Below, piece by piece: positions 44,144-55,850 of a stretch of 64,000 nucleotides of DNA. Each line of letters starts with the position of its first letter. The first letter of the stretch is position 1. The stretch is from Artemia franciscana (taxonomy: Eukaryota; Arthropoda; Branchiopoda; Anostraca; Artemiidae). Where the stretch lies: assembly GCF_032884065.1 (NCBI RefSeq), contig NC_088864.1, positions 18,604,409 through 18,668,408 on the forward strand, written 5' to 3'. The position numbers were made by a program, and so were the translations under genes. A model generated the notes under the pieces. The model saw only the letters and a list, made by a program, of their open reading frames with translations. It did no database searches and was not told the DNA's origin.

Positions 44144-44968
44144 GGTTCTTCATAACAATGAATGGTAAGTAAATAACAATCCTTGCCAATAACAAAAGTA
44201 TAGGAGCCTAACTAATGAAAACATTAAATCAAAGAATCACCTTTTTATGGTGATCCTAAATATGTATTTGTTTATTAGTAATTAGTGCAGTTATTAGTAC
44301 ACAAGAAAGTTTGTATAAAAAAAAAACAACTTAATAAGGGACAATTTCTGGAAAAATACGCCGTCAACTTTTGCTTGCATTGCAAGAGTACCCATGAGAT
44401 GATATATGAAGCCACTATAATCAGTAATGTTTCCCTTGAATGGAATGCTGGAAATTTCTCTATTTTCCCCCTGAATGGATACTTTTTTGTGTTTTATTAT
44501 CATTTTTTCCAGGAATGAGTGTATTTATCTTGTTGTCAGTTGGAAAAAATAGAATTTATTACAGCTGTGAAACATAAAGGTGTCAGATGTATTGGTTTTT
44601 GGTATTCAAAATTAAATTAAAATACTGAATTAAAATTTTTTATTTGGTTTTCTTAATCTTATTTTTAATGTTTTGCTTTGAACAAACTACTTTGCTAATG
44701 TGTTACTTTTTATAAACACTGAGTAGTCTAAAGGTATTAAATATTTGGGTGTTTGATAACCAAGTTCAAAACTATCGATATTGTTAAAAAATATCCGTCC
44801 AACGCTTCAGGATTGCTCGACAGAACTGAATGCTGGGGCTAGTTTTTGTAAGTAGACTCTTGTTTTGTGTATTTTTTGTAATAATTTACTTTTTACATTT
44901 TTATATACTTTTACTTAGATTGACATACTTTTCCATTTCGTTTAGAAAAATGCTTGTCTCTAAACTTC

Positions 44969-45795
44969 ATTAAATAAAAAAAAGTTTTTTCAACTAAAAG
45001 TAAGGAGCAACATTAAAACATAAAACGAGCAGAAATAATTACGTATATTAGGGGGTTGTCCCCTCGTCAACACCTTGCTCTTCCTGCTACAGTTTTCGGC
45101 ACTTTAATAAAAGTGACTTATTGTTCTAATTAGACAACCCTTGTTTTTCAGGAGTCGTTTTGAAGGGATTTGGACACAATTTAAACTTAAGCGTAAAGAG
45201 AGAGGCGTCGACAAGGGGCAACCCCCTCATATACGCAATAATTTTATATTCGTTTTAAGTTTTAATGTTGCTCCTTACTTTCAGTTGTAAACGCTTATTT
45301 TTTATGTTTAGTTTCGGATCGTTTTTTAATTAAATGCCAGGATACCTGGCTCCACTTCACAGAAAAATTCCCCGCCCCCACAGAAATATCCGCTGGACAA
45401 TCCAATCCTGCCGAAAATTTGCCCCGGACAATTACCCTCAACATCTCCACGCGTAAAATCGAATCGGTAACGAGAAAGCAAGACACGTGAAGAAATTTCC
45501 TATAGTAATTCTGGCAAATCCCCACAGTTTAAAGTTTCCCCTGAAAAGTCCACCCCCTAGAAACTTCCCTCTTCATGGAAAATTTTCCCCTTGCAAAATC
45601 CTCCCAGCAGAAAATTTGACTTCTCTCCCCACCCCTAAAAATGTATGCATACTTCCCAATAACAATTACTATATGTAAACAATTGGCCAGTTCTTTTGAT
45701 ATGTTTATTGCTATCAAAATTCCTTATTTTAGACTATTGGTTGCTATTGAAACGGGTCGCTCCTTACTTACAGTTCGTTACCACGAACTGTTTGA
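44969..45795 (-). mobile_element. 1.7-kb family copy with internal deletion (- orientation)
   Basis: Both ends are present: TCAAACAGTTCGTGG at 45795 (- strand) with its hairpin, and ATTTAAT at 44969. It keeps the end of the core (45470-45690, C-rich on the + strand) and one foldback (44975-45285), but lacks about 900 bp of core and spacer. Length 827 bp. Confidence 0.8.
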
Positions 45796-45896
45796 TTACC
45801 CATCGAAATCCAAAGAGAGATCATTGAAATATTGATACTTTTTTTGCGTTACCAAACGTATTGTATTCATAAAACTTCACAGTTTCATGAAATGTA

Positions 45897-47595
45897 ATTA
45901 AACAAATAGAAAAGGTTTTTGAACTAAAGTTAGGAGCAAATTTAAAACTTAAAGCAAATTGGAATTACTCTGTATATAAGGGGGACTGCTCCCTTCTCAA
46001 CGTCTTGCTCACTAAACATAAGTTTCAGGGCTTTGAATGGATTTTTTCAATTAAGAATTTTCTTTAGAAATCTGGACAAAATCCAAACTTCTCAGTAAAG
46101 AGTAAGGAGCCAAGGAGGAGAGAGCCCCCTTCATATAATGAGTAATTTGTTCAAATAGGTTTCAAATCTGTTCCTTGCTTTCTGTTGAAAAGCTCTTTTC
46201 TTTTATTCGATTTCTGATTGTTTTCAGAATCATACCCGGGCCTAACCAAGATATAATTTGAGGTACCGGCCCGTTAAATCCCTGGTTAATTGCTTTTGAA
46301 ATGTATAAATCAATAATTGTATGTTGATTAGTACCGTCCTACGTTTAAATTTGCAATATCAATTTTGGATAAAATTTAAATATGCTTAAAAAATTGGCGA
46401 AGAATAGTAATCTTGGTAAAAAGTCTTGTTACTATTCCTACTAAAGAATTTTGGTTGGATGAAAAGGAGTATTAATGTTATTATGGATGGAAATTCTGTG
46501 AGACTTTTGATCTTCTGCATAACTGAAGCCATCACAGTCTCTACAATTGGATTTTCTTATTGATAAATACATTGCATAAATTTGTTTAAATACATTGAAG
46601 TACTTCAAATAAATAGAAAGAGAAAAATATTACCATTTAAAATTGCCGAAAACGAAGTTCCTAGCAGTATTTGCCACCCCAAAGAAATTTCCTGGTGAAG
46701 CTGATGATGGCCTGCCTTGCCTTATCCACCTATGTGCTGGTGGACATGGGAATGTAATATTTTCGCTGTGTAGTTTCTACTCCCCCCTACCTCTTTCAAC
46801 ATTTATCTGAAGCCTCATGAAGAGTAAGCAGTTTGTCCATTAATCTACCCTATCCCCAACTGAACAGTGACCCCCCCTTATTATAGCTGATACGCAATTA
46901 CTGATCACCAAACGTAGCCTAATTTCATTACATTTGGCTACTTCTTTTACATTAGGCTTATCAGTTTGCATTACTTCTTTTGCAACTGTGAACTCTAAAA
47001 TATCGTTATAGATACTTTATATCAATTAGTTTCTCAGAATTTTAAATTGATCGCAAATTCGTATTTTTGGGGGTAAAGTTGTAGTTTGGTTCCCTAAAAT
47101 GGCAGAAACCAAAACCTTTCCCAACCTGTCTGGTCACTTAAAAAGAGCTTTAAATTTACGTTTGAATGAGCTCTCTCCCAGTTATCTTGGACCTTCGAAT
47201 TTGATACAATCATCCCTGAGGAAAAGCGAAACAACTAAACATGCATCGACGATGTTTCTTCTTAAAAATAATACGAAGCTCTATATTTTGAGGACTGGAG
47301 CTCGAAACCTCGACGGTAGGGTTCTCTGATATGCTGTATCTAATAAATGGATTTTCAATAAGATGGCTTCCCTTTTTGGGAGTGTTCCCTCTTTTTTCAA
47401 AAACTAAGGCCAAATTTTTCAGATTTTTAGTTTTGAGTGGGCAGTAATAAACTGAAAGAATTTTATATATTTAGAATCAGCATAAAAAAAACAATATTGC
47501 CGGTGTAGCAATTGTCTTGAGAATCCCAATTTTAGTCTTGGTGAATATTAGCCCAAGTCACTTATTAATTCCATTTTTTATCACAAACTATTTGA
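45897..47595 (-). mobile_element. Old, diverged copy of the 1.7-kb family (- orientation)
   Basis: A diverged foldback occupies 45900-46220, and a diverged 5' core 47095-47595 (TCAAATAGTTTGTGA end; GGTCACTTAAAAAGAGCT; TACAATCATCCCTGAGG). The distance between the ends (1699 bp) matches a full copy, but the middle (46230-47050) is not recognisable, so it may be two fragments. Confidence 0.55.
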
Positions 47596-48228
47596 TAAGA
47601 TTTTTTTTAAACCTGTTCATCTTATTTTAGTTGAATAGGATAATAAAAAGAAGCAGGGTCAATTTGACAGCTGGATACAAATTTAGTTTTTCTTTCACCA
47701 TTTTTTTTTTTATTTCTGAATATATAAGGGATTTAAGTTCGGGGGGGGGGAATTGTCCTCTTATGAAAGAGGTACATTTTACATGGCCGTAAAAAATCAA
47801 AACTATAGTATCTATGCAGGCAGGATGATTTTTGAGAATCTCTGCTCCTTCCGTAAACTATTCTAAGGCATAGGAAATTGCTTAAAGACAAGTCTACTTC
47901 GTTATAATTTACAGAAGCAGTAAATCTTTCTGTAATTTTCGTTTGAGTTTGAAATTCTTTTAATATTAATTGCATAATAATCAAATATATTATTTATTAA
48001 ATAAATTGATCCCTTTGCCAGGAATTCTTATCTTTAAAGATTTACTATATTTTGTTTCATTTTGCAGGCAATTTAATTGCTCTTTTTGTATGAGAGTTCT
48101 TTCCTAAAAGTATTTTAAAATAAACTTGTTCCTACGAAAAAACATTCTGAAATATATTCCCTGTCGTCCAACCGCCACTGCTATTTCTGTGTGGCCCCCC
48201 GATGGAAAATTTTCTGCCGGTGGCGTTT

Positions 48229-49012
48229 ACTGGAATAAGTTGTGTACGTGGAATCGGGGGGATGCCTTTATTTGAGGGTATATTATGAGACGGATACATA
48301 GTCTTGAATATAAATCCCGAAGAAAATAAATAATGGCCAGGTTCAGTCCACGTTTACCAGCTTTCAGAAGCATCGCTGCATGGATTAGATAGTCAAATGC
48401 ACGTCTGACATCACCCCACCCCAAACAAAGCTTTCTCCACACGATTCCGCATGAATCAGGACATTTGCAGCAGCGGTTAAAGCGACGGCACACCCGGTAC
48501 CTTGCTTAAATCTGAACTGGAGGGGAGGGGTGCAGCTGACTTGCTCAAGTTCCCTAATAGATAGTAGCACAAAGAGCTTGTGAAGGGATGTAGCTACAGT
48601 AGTAGGGCAGAATTATGTACAGTGGACTTTAGGTTTCCATTTTTTAGAGATAGGAGTCATATCTCTGATGCAAAAAGAAGAAAGAACGGTACTCGGAGTG
48701 AAAACCATCTGCGTAAACAAAGACAGATGAGCCGTAAGAAGTTTTTTATTGTATTTCAAATGAATCGCACTGACTTCTTTGAGCATCCAGAAACTGATCC
48801 AGAGCTACTTCATAAGACTGCACTATGACGGGAAGAGGGGCAGATAACTCAGATTCATAATATGCATACCATTCAGCTTCTGGAATGTCAGCCAAGGACG
48901 GTGACGAAGAGGGGGGTGCTGAGGAGGAGACAAATTTAAATACCACATTTTGATCTTGTTTTGCATAGGCAGAATAGTTATTAATAAGATGTCTACGGTG
49001 CTGAGCAACCAA
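48229..49012 (-). pseudogene. LINE, 5' part (N-terminal RT region), split by insertion
   Basis: From 49012 downward the - strand reads AKQDQNVVFKFVSSSAPPSS, ADIPEAEWYAYYESELSAPL, then TPISKKWKPKVHCT-type sequence (motif 1 region), ELEQVSCTPPLQFRFKQGTG, LLKAGKRGLNLAIIYFLRDL and RFHVHNL, where it is cut. Frames shift several times. It continues at 43853. The 5' end abuts the satellite at 49015. Confidence 0.75.
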
Positions 49013-49015
49013 ACT

Positions 49016-50910
49016 CTCCTATACCCATCATTTCCCCAAGCACATCCCGTCAAAATTTTGAGATAGCCATCTTGTTCAGCATAGTTGAAAGGTCCAAAAA
49101 TTAAGTCTTGAGGATGAAAACCACCCCTCCCCCCATAACAGTCCTCACGCCAGGGGTAATGAGTTATGCCCTGGGGACATGTAATGTTTTTATGGAAAGG
49201 GTGGTCGTATAAGCTTCTTTGGGGGCTTATTGGATTGGTAATCGGAAGTTTTACTGCGCTTTAACCTGTTAACTTGTGTCTGTGTGAGGGGTAACTAGCA
49301 CTCTCCCACACCAGTCATTTCTCCAAACATGTCCAATCAAAATTTTGAGATATCTATTTTGTTTAGCGTAATTGAAAGTTGCTGAAATTATGTCTTTGAG
49401 GATGACACCCCCCATAGCCCTTATGACAAGGGTTGTAAGTTACACCCTAGGGGCCTAAAAGTTTTTATAAAAAGTGTGGTTGTATAAACTTTAGAGGGGC
49501 TCATTGAATTGGTAATCAAAAGCTATAGTGCTCTTGTTAAGAGTCCAAGTAAGATCGAAGGGTAGATACCCCCCCACACACATACACGTTGTATTTTCCC
49601 GAAATGCCTCTGATAGAAATTGTAAGATGGTTATTTGTTGTCGTAGAAACTTCGAAAAGGGCTCATTCGATTGAAAATCGAAAGGGCTAGTGCCCTTTTT
49701 AATAGTCAAAAATAATTGGAGGTTAATCAGCCCCCCCCACCACACCCATTATTTTTCCAAAGACTTCAAATTAAAATTTCGAAATAACTATTTTGTTTGA
49801 TGTAGTTTAAGGATCCAGAGAGTATGTCTTTGAGGATGAGAACACCTCTCCCCCCAAAGCCCTTAGGGAGAGGGTTGTAAGTTATGCCCCGAGGACATAT
49901 AAGGTTTTAACGAGAAGGATGGTCGTATAAACTTTGGATGGGGCTCATTGGATTGCAAATCGGAAGTTTAAGTGCCGAAATTATCAGAGGGTAGCTACCC
50001 CCTCCCCATGTCATGTTTTCCCAAATGCTTCCGAAAGAGATTTTTAGATAGCCATTTGTTCCAAAATAGTCCAAAGATAATATAATAACAAGGCCTTTGG
50101 GGTTGACACAATCCCCCAGTTCAGGGAGTAAAAGTTGTAAGTTATGCCCCAGGGGCATGTAAGGTCTTTATGGAAGTAATGGTCTTCTGAACTTTAGAGG
50201 AGGCTCATTTGATTTGAAATGCATAGTTCTAGTTCCCTTTTAAGATTCAAAACTGATGGAGGGAAAAGGTCACCCCTCCCTGACATCTTCTTTTCCCCAA
50301 ACGCATTTCATTGAAATTGTGAGATATCCCTATTGAAACCAATAGTCCAAAGAGCACATAACAATGTCTTCAGTAATCAAATATAAAGAATGTTTAGGTG
50401 GATGTTGAACTAAATCAAAACAAACTATGAGCATGTGAACTTTCAAAAAGGTGACAAAGCAGTATCTCAAGAATAACTTATATTTATTAATTTAGACCCT
50501 TTAGAGTAAGTTGTGGGGAATTTTAAACTAGCCAGAAGGCACTTTGTGTATAGTTTAAGTACTACCATTACTTTAATAAATGATGCTAAGGGTATTAGGG
50601 TGAAACTTTCAGAGAACGTTTAGGGGGAACTTCAATTAAACGAATAAACTGTATGTATGTAGGTTTTCAAAAGGGCATATAAGCAATTTCATAGGCAGCA
50701 CCAATCTCTAATAACTAGAAATATTGAAACATTTACAGGAACTAATTGGATTCAAAATTGAAATTCTAGTGCCCATTCATTTTGCAAACACATCCAATCA
50801 AAATTTTGTTTTTTGTTCAGCATAGTAGAACGGTCCAGCAACTATATCTTTAGGGATATTCTTAATGTCAACCCCCCGCAATAATGCAATTGGGCCATTA
50901 TGCCTTAAAA
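49016..50910. repeat. Satellite of about 270-bp units (right part)
   Basis: These are the same units in the same orientation as 41427-42540: CCCATCATTTCCCCAAGCAC, AATTTTGAGATAGCCAT, TTGTTCAGCATAGTTGAAAG, GGGTTGTAAGTTATGCCC. Starts of the AGTGC-CTTTT word fall near 49251, 49521, 49686, 49966 and 50230. An isolated diverged unit occupies about 50740-50910, separated by AT-rich sequence from 50350. Confidence 0.85.
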
Positions 50911-51702
50911 CTAAATCAAAAGGGATCGTGTTTATTGTTGCCAATAAGACACTTCAGCAATATATCAAGAACGACTGGGGGTATTAAGTTGAAGGTTTTA
51001 GAGCTGCTACTTTTACTTCTTCTGTTCTTACAGTTCAAGTAAATAAACAGAGTTTAAGTGTATCCAGGTTGTCAAAGAACATTGATAGAATCTCTTGGAA
51101 ATGATATTAAGATTTCTTTTTCAGGTCAACTCGAGCAGATATATAATTGAATCAAAAATACTATTTGTGTCAGGATTAAAAATTGTTGAAAAAGTTTCTC
51201 CTAACATACTAATACCAAGCCAAACTATGGGTTCTTGTAGAAAGTAAACGAAAAGATATAAAATATCTTTTTTTCATGAAAAAGACTATGTCAATAAAAA
51301 CGAACTGAAATTAATTTGAAAAACTTTTTCCACAAAACGAGTTTTTTAAAGAAATGGGGAGAGCTCCATTAAGCCAAAAATTAGTAGAAATAATGAAATA
51401 ATCTTCTAAGCGTAAAACTACCACAAATCATAAATAAATGAAGCTCAAAGCTAACAGAAATTACAAAAAACAAATATACAAGTCAAATCCGAAACGAGTA
51501 AAAACTAACATTAGGAGGGCTGATAACTCATGCCTTCTCAAGACCAGAATATGATTTTGCGCTGTACTGAAAATAAAATATGTTTTAAACGTTTTCATTT
51601 TTTATTTACTTTAATAAATACAAAAACTAAGACTCTAAGGAATGAATATCAGTATATGTATATTAAACTGACAATCCTCGTTCAGTTTTGTTGTTGTTGT
51701 TT
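50911..51702. other. AT-rich stretch, no gene seen
   Basis: A/T-rich sequence without recognised repeat ends or coding motifs. It lies between the satellite and the next foldback-family copy. Confidence 0.4.
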
Positions 51703-52075
51703 TCAAACAGTTCGTGGTAACGAACTGTAGTAAGGAGCGACCCGGCTCAATAGTAACCAAAACTCTAAAAATGGAATTTTGATACCAATAGCTACATCAA
51801 AAGAATCGCATTTTAATTCCGGTTTTAAATATATAAGTTTCATCAAGTTTAGTCTTACCCATCAAAAGTTACGAGCCTGAGAAAATTTGCGTTATTTTAG
51901 AAAATAGGGGGAAACGCCCCCTAAAAGTCATAGAATCTTAACGAAAATCACACCATCAGATTCAGCGTATCAGAAAACCCTACTGTAGAAGTTTCGAGCT
52001 CCTATCTACAAAAATGTGGAATTTTTTATTTTTTGCCAGAAGGTAGATCACGGATGCGTGTTTATTTGTTTGTTT

Positions 52076-52113
<38 letters not shown>

Positions 52114-53423
52114 CCAGGGGTGATCGTATCGACCCAATTGTCCTAGAATGTTGCAAGAGGGCTCATTCTAACGGAAATGAAAAGTTCTAGTGCCCTTTTT
52201 AAGTGACCAAAAAAATTGGAGGGCACCTAGGCCCCCTCCCACGCTAATTATTTTCCCAAAGTCAACGGATCAAAATTCTGAGATAGCCATTTTATTCAGC
52301 GTAGTCGAAAAACCTTACAACTATGTCTTTGGGGACGACTTACTCCCCCACAGTCCCCGTGGGAGGGGCAACAAGTTACAAACTTTGACCTGTGCTTACA
52401 TATAGTAATGTTTATTGGGAAGTATACAGGCGTTTTCAAGAGGATTTTTTTGGTTTGGGGGAGGGGTTGAGAAGAGGGGGATATGCTGGGGGAACTTCCT
52501 TCGAGAATTTGTAATGGGAGAAGAAAATTTCCATGAAGGGAGAGCAGGATTTACTAGCATTATTTAAAAAAAACAATTAAAAAATAAAAGTGAAAAAGCT
52601 TTTTCAGCTGGAAGTAAGGAACAGCAATAAAACTTAAAACAAACAGAAATTATTACCCATATGAGGGGCTCACCTCCTTCTAATACCTCGCTCTTTACGC
52701 TAAAGTATTTTCGGTAATTTCAACTACTTATTCTACGGCTTTTGTGATTCAGGGGGTCATTCTTAATGAATTGGGATAAAATTTAAGCTTTAGTGTAAAG
52801 AGCGAGGTACTGACGATGGGGCGAATTCCCTCATATATGTAATAAAAACATGAGAATACAAAAGTTCTTTACGTAAGCTAATTTATAAGTTACGTAAATC
52901 TTTTACCAATAAATAAAATTAAAAGTTCTAGTTGCCTTTTTAATTAACCAAAAAATCGGGGGGAAACTAGGCTTCGTCCCCCGCTCTTTTTTTCTCAAAA
53001 TCATTCGATCAAAATTATGAGAAAGCCATTGAGCCAAAAAAAAAAAATATGCAAATTTCGTTTTGATTATTCCTCTGCGGAGAGCCAAAATCAAAACATG
53101 CATTGATTCAAAAACGTTCAGAAATTAAATAAAAAAAACAAGTTTTTTCAACTGAAAGTAAGGAGTGACATCAAAACTTAAAACGCACAGAAATTACTTC
53201 GTATATGAAAGAGGCTGCTTCCTCATCAACGCCCCGCTCTTTACGCTAAAGTTTTTTACTGTTTTAAAAAGAAGAATTGAGAGAAAGAGTCAAACTTTAG
53301 CGTAAAGAGCGGGGCGTTGATGAGGAAGCAGCCTCTTTCATATACGAAGTAATTTCTGTGCGTTTTAAGTTTTGATGTCACTCCTTACTTTCAGTTGAAA
53401 AAACTTGTTTTTTTTTATTTAAT
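51703..53423 (+). mobile_element. Complete 1.7-kb hairpin/foldback family copy (+ orientation)
   Basis: It starts TCAAACAGTTCGTGGTAACG with a perfect 9-bp hairpin, then the core (satellite-related unit at about 52140-52390), foldback I (52570-52860), a spacer (52880-53130), and foldback II with perfect 117-bp arms (53138-53254 and 53292-53408) and a 37-bp loop. It ends ATTTAAT. Length 1721 bp, against 1722 for the 23.7-kb copy. A T tract of about 37 bases interrupts the core at 52077-52113. No protein-coding frame. Confidence 0.92.
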
Positions 53424-54756
53424 TTCAGTAAAGCGCAAGTTATGTCCTGATTTTGAAAAGGCGTGGGCTTATCGACCCTATTATTGTTGATATCTGTTCG
53501 TTTTGACTTTCATTTATATGTTGATAATTATTTGTGATAGGTTTACGCTTTTAAGATTATTAAAAAGTCAAATACTAGCAATGAAGCTTGCACAGCTTTC
53601 AACCTGATCAAACGTAATCATAATAAGTATGAAAAAAGACTTGAGCAAATGGATGGAATGGCTGAGGGGATGAGAATTCTTGACTAAGTACTTGACAGAG
53701 TTCTTTAAAGTGTAGGAAGTAGACCCAGACAAATGTTATTGCTGTGTTGCACTTCCAATAAATTATCAGAGTATACAAAAAAATCAAAGCGGAGAGCATG
53801 ACATTTAACTCTTGAAAAAGAAAATCTTAGGGAATTTGGCTTGAGGGCCGGGCACCCGAGCTCCCCTCTAAATATGCGACTGCTCCCCCTCTTTCTTGCT
53901 GAAGACCCCTTAAAGTCTCATTATTTTAACGATTAATTTCATAATTTCTCGTAACTTTCATGTACAACTTCTGTCTTTTCCTGTTTTGCCAAATTGGACC
54001 CTCCCCTAGATTAATTCTTGCATACCTGCCCAAGGGAAATTTTCTGAAAGAAAAGCATGCTATTAATGTTTGATTTTAAACTGGTTAAAAATGCTGTGCA
54101 GGTCTTAAATTTTATCTTGCTTTTTCTAAATTTATTCACTGAAACTGGATATTTTTTGTTATCAAAATTTTTGTTACTCACTAAAATTGGATGTTTCTGT
54201 TTCCAGAATTACCCCCCCCCATCCCTCCTCCCAGACACTTTAAATGTCGTGCCATTAATAGGCAAATGACCACAAATTCCACCAAGAAACTTATTTCTAT
54301 TGATTATCGCCAAACTCTTCTTTTTTGCTTGTTGGCCCCTATTCTGTATTTGGGGGCAAATTTAACCACTATTGCATGAGGTTTGTGTGATAATGGAAAT
54401 GTTAATAACCTCTTTTTTTCTATCTTGGGGTGTTGCAAAATGTCTGATACATTGGTAGAAATCTTTAATTTTTGAGAGAGAGAGATAGAGGCAGGCAGAT
54501 GTTTCCATGATCATGAAGGGTACTAATCTAACCACCCAGTAGGCTTAGGACTTTTCATGACATTGGAAGCACCTAAAATGATATTGCAACAAATTAAGTA
54601 AATAAGTTTCTCTTTTTAGTTGCACATAAAGTGGCCGCTTTGACCTCTACTCTTGGAAACTGCTTAGTTTTCGTTGATTTCAGTACTTTGTTAGACCCCC
54701 TCCCCCATTACTTACTTTCTTAAAGAAGAATAAAAAAAAACATTCTTGTTTTCTAG
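53424..54756. other. Upstream region of the SR-protein gene
   Basis: AT-rich, without recognised coding sequence. A (GA)n-like tract lies at 54474-54490. The SR-gene promoter and any 5' UTR exon are presumably here, but no element can be pinned down. Confidence 0.35.
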
Positions 54757-54785
54757 TTTCTGGCCCACATTTTTATTGGTATAAT

Positions 54786-54997
54786 ATGTCAAAGCATCAC
54801 AGAGATTGGGACCTCGCATGCAAGGTATACATTGGCAATTTAAGTCGTGAAGTTGACAGATATGAGGTTGAAGATTTGTTTGCCAGATATGGACCTTTGC
54901 GTAATGTTTGGGTTGCCCGAAATCCTCCTGGCTTTGGATTTATTGAATTTGAAGATCCCAGGGATGCCGAGGAATCGTGTCGCCATCTTGATGGTTT
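54786..54997 (+). CDS. SR splicing factor (SRSF3/SRSF7, Rbp1/x16 type), first coding exon
   Basis: Nuclear RNA-binding splicing regulator. The start is [20 protein letters not shown], with ATG at 54786 preceded by a plausible acceptor (TTGTTTTCTAG, AG at 54755-54756), so a 5' UTR exon may exist upstream. The exon codes residues 1-70 plus two bases of codon 71. RNP2 is VYIGNL (14-19) and RNP1 is GFGFIEFE (49-56), preceded by the hallmark [12 protein letters not shown] of the SRSF3/7 group. It ends GGTTT|GTAAGT, a consensus donor, phase 2. The short N-terminus before the RRM and the close match to arthropod Rbp1-like proteins make the family call firm. The exact orthologue is not resolvable here. 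Confidence 0.92.
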
Positions 54998-55059
54998 GTA
55001 AGTATCCTTAAAGCAATTCTAACAATTTTATCTTTCCATGCCTGTAGGTACCTTTTATT

Positions 55060-55850
55060 TCAGCATGATATGTACAGTAAACTGTATGGTGTTGTTAAAG
55101 TGCCGGTTCCTAATGGTTATGAGCTTTCTCAGGTTCGTATAAGACTGTGATATGTTTTTCGACAGGGTGGTATCTATAATTGTAGTGTACTGGGGGCCCA
55201 AATAAAGGTTGCAACTAGTTTTATTTTTAGAGATCTTGACCTGTCACTGGCTAACTATGCAGATGATATATTGAACCTTGGTAGGACTTATGCTGCTTTA
55301 GAAGAGAACTTTTGATACTCAAAGTTATGATTATAAGAAGAATGGCTTTAGGTCTAACCCAGAAAAGAGTGAAATTGTTGTTGTAGTAGAAAAGTCGACT
55401 GCTCGTTATTCTGCAGAAAATATTCGGCTTGGATCGCATCTTTTAAAACTTTCGTCTATTGTATTACTTGCCTTAGACTGCTAATTGTTTCTAGCTTGAC
55501 GTATACCAGATTCCTCCGGCTGAGTTTTTATGTGAAAGATTGCAAAGGACGTTGGGACGTCTTGTTTCGTGCAGGTCTAGGCAAAAGCAGACAATTCTAG
55601 AAAATATATATAATGCACTTGCTGTGCCCAATTTATTAGCATTAGCACCCTTCTGGGAACTGTTTAGTCTAACTGAGAATATAGCTATCCACCGACTAAA
55701 TTTCCGTTATGCGAAGTTTCTATTAGGTATCCCTTTATGGAAGAGCTACCGACGGCTCGTGTCTAGTTTTGGTGTAACTCAAGCCTTTGTTGTTATTGTA
55801 AATCGACAGTCTCGGCTTATGAATATTCTAGGTCATGAAAATAGTTGATT
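55060..55850 (+). pseudogene. LINE reverse-transcriptase fragment in the SR-gene intron
   Basis: The + strand, in several frames, reads MYSKLYGVVKVPVPNGY, RDLDLSLANYADDILNLGRT with an intact YADD (about 55255-55290), then a long open stretch: LQRTLGRLVSCRSRQKQTIL, ENIYNALAVPNLLALAPFWE, LNFRYAKFLLGIPLWKSYRR. This is the palm-to-C-terminus of the same LINE family as at 39.7-40.9, 43 and 48 kb. It is in the same orientation as the host gene. Confidence 0.78.

Larger units (their letters stand above)
43857..48228. mobile_element. 4.37-kb insertion inside the LINE
   Basis: The two LINE halves are separated by this block. ACTGGGAT (43849-43856) and ACTGGAAT (48229-48236) flank it as an 8-bp target-duplication-like pair, the size made by hAT transposons. 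Both ends carry an inward CCGGCAG word (GGTGCCGGCAGGGG at the left; CCACCGGCAG on the opposite strand at the right). No transposase was recognised inside. It holds a 43-A tract, two copies of the 1.7-kb family and AT-rich filler. Confidence 0.55.

Noticed and set aside
41427-50910. Possible CRISPR-like regular repeats
   Set aside because: Units are about 270 bp, diverged, without constant short repeats and unique spacers, and the genome is eukaryotic. It is a satellite.
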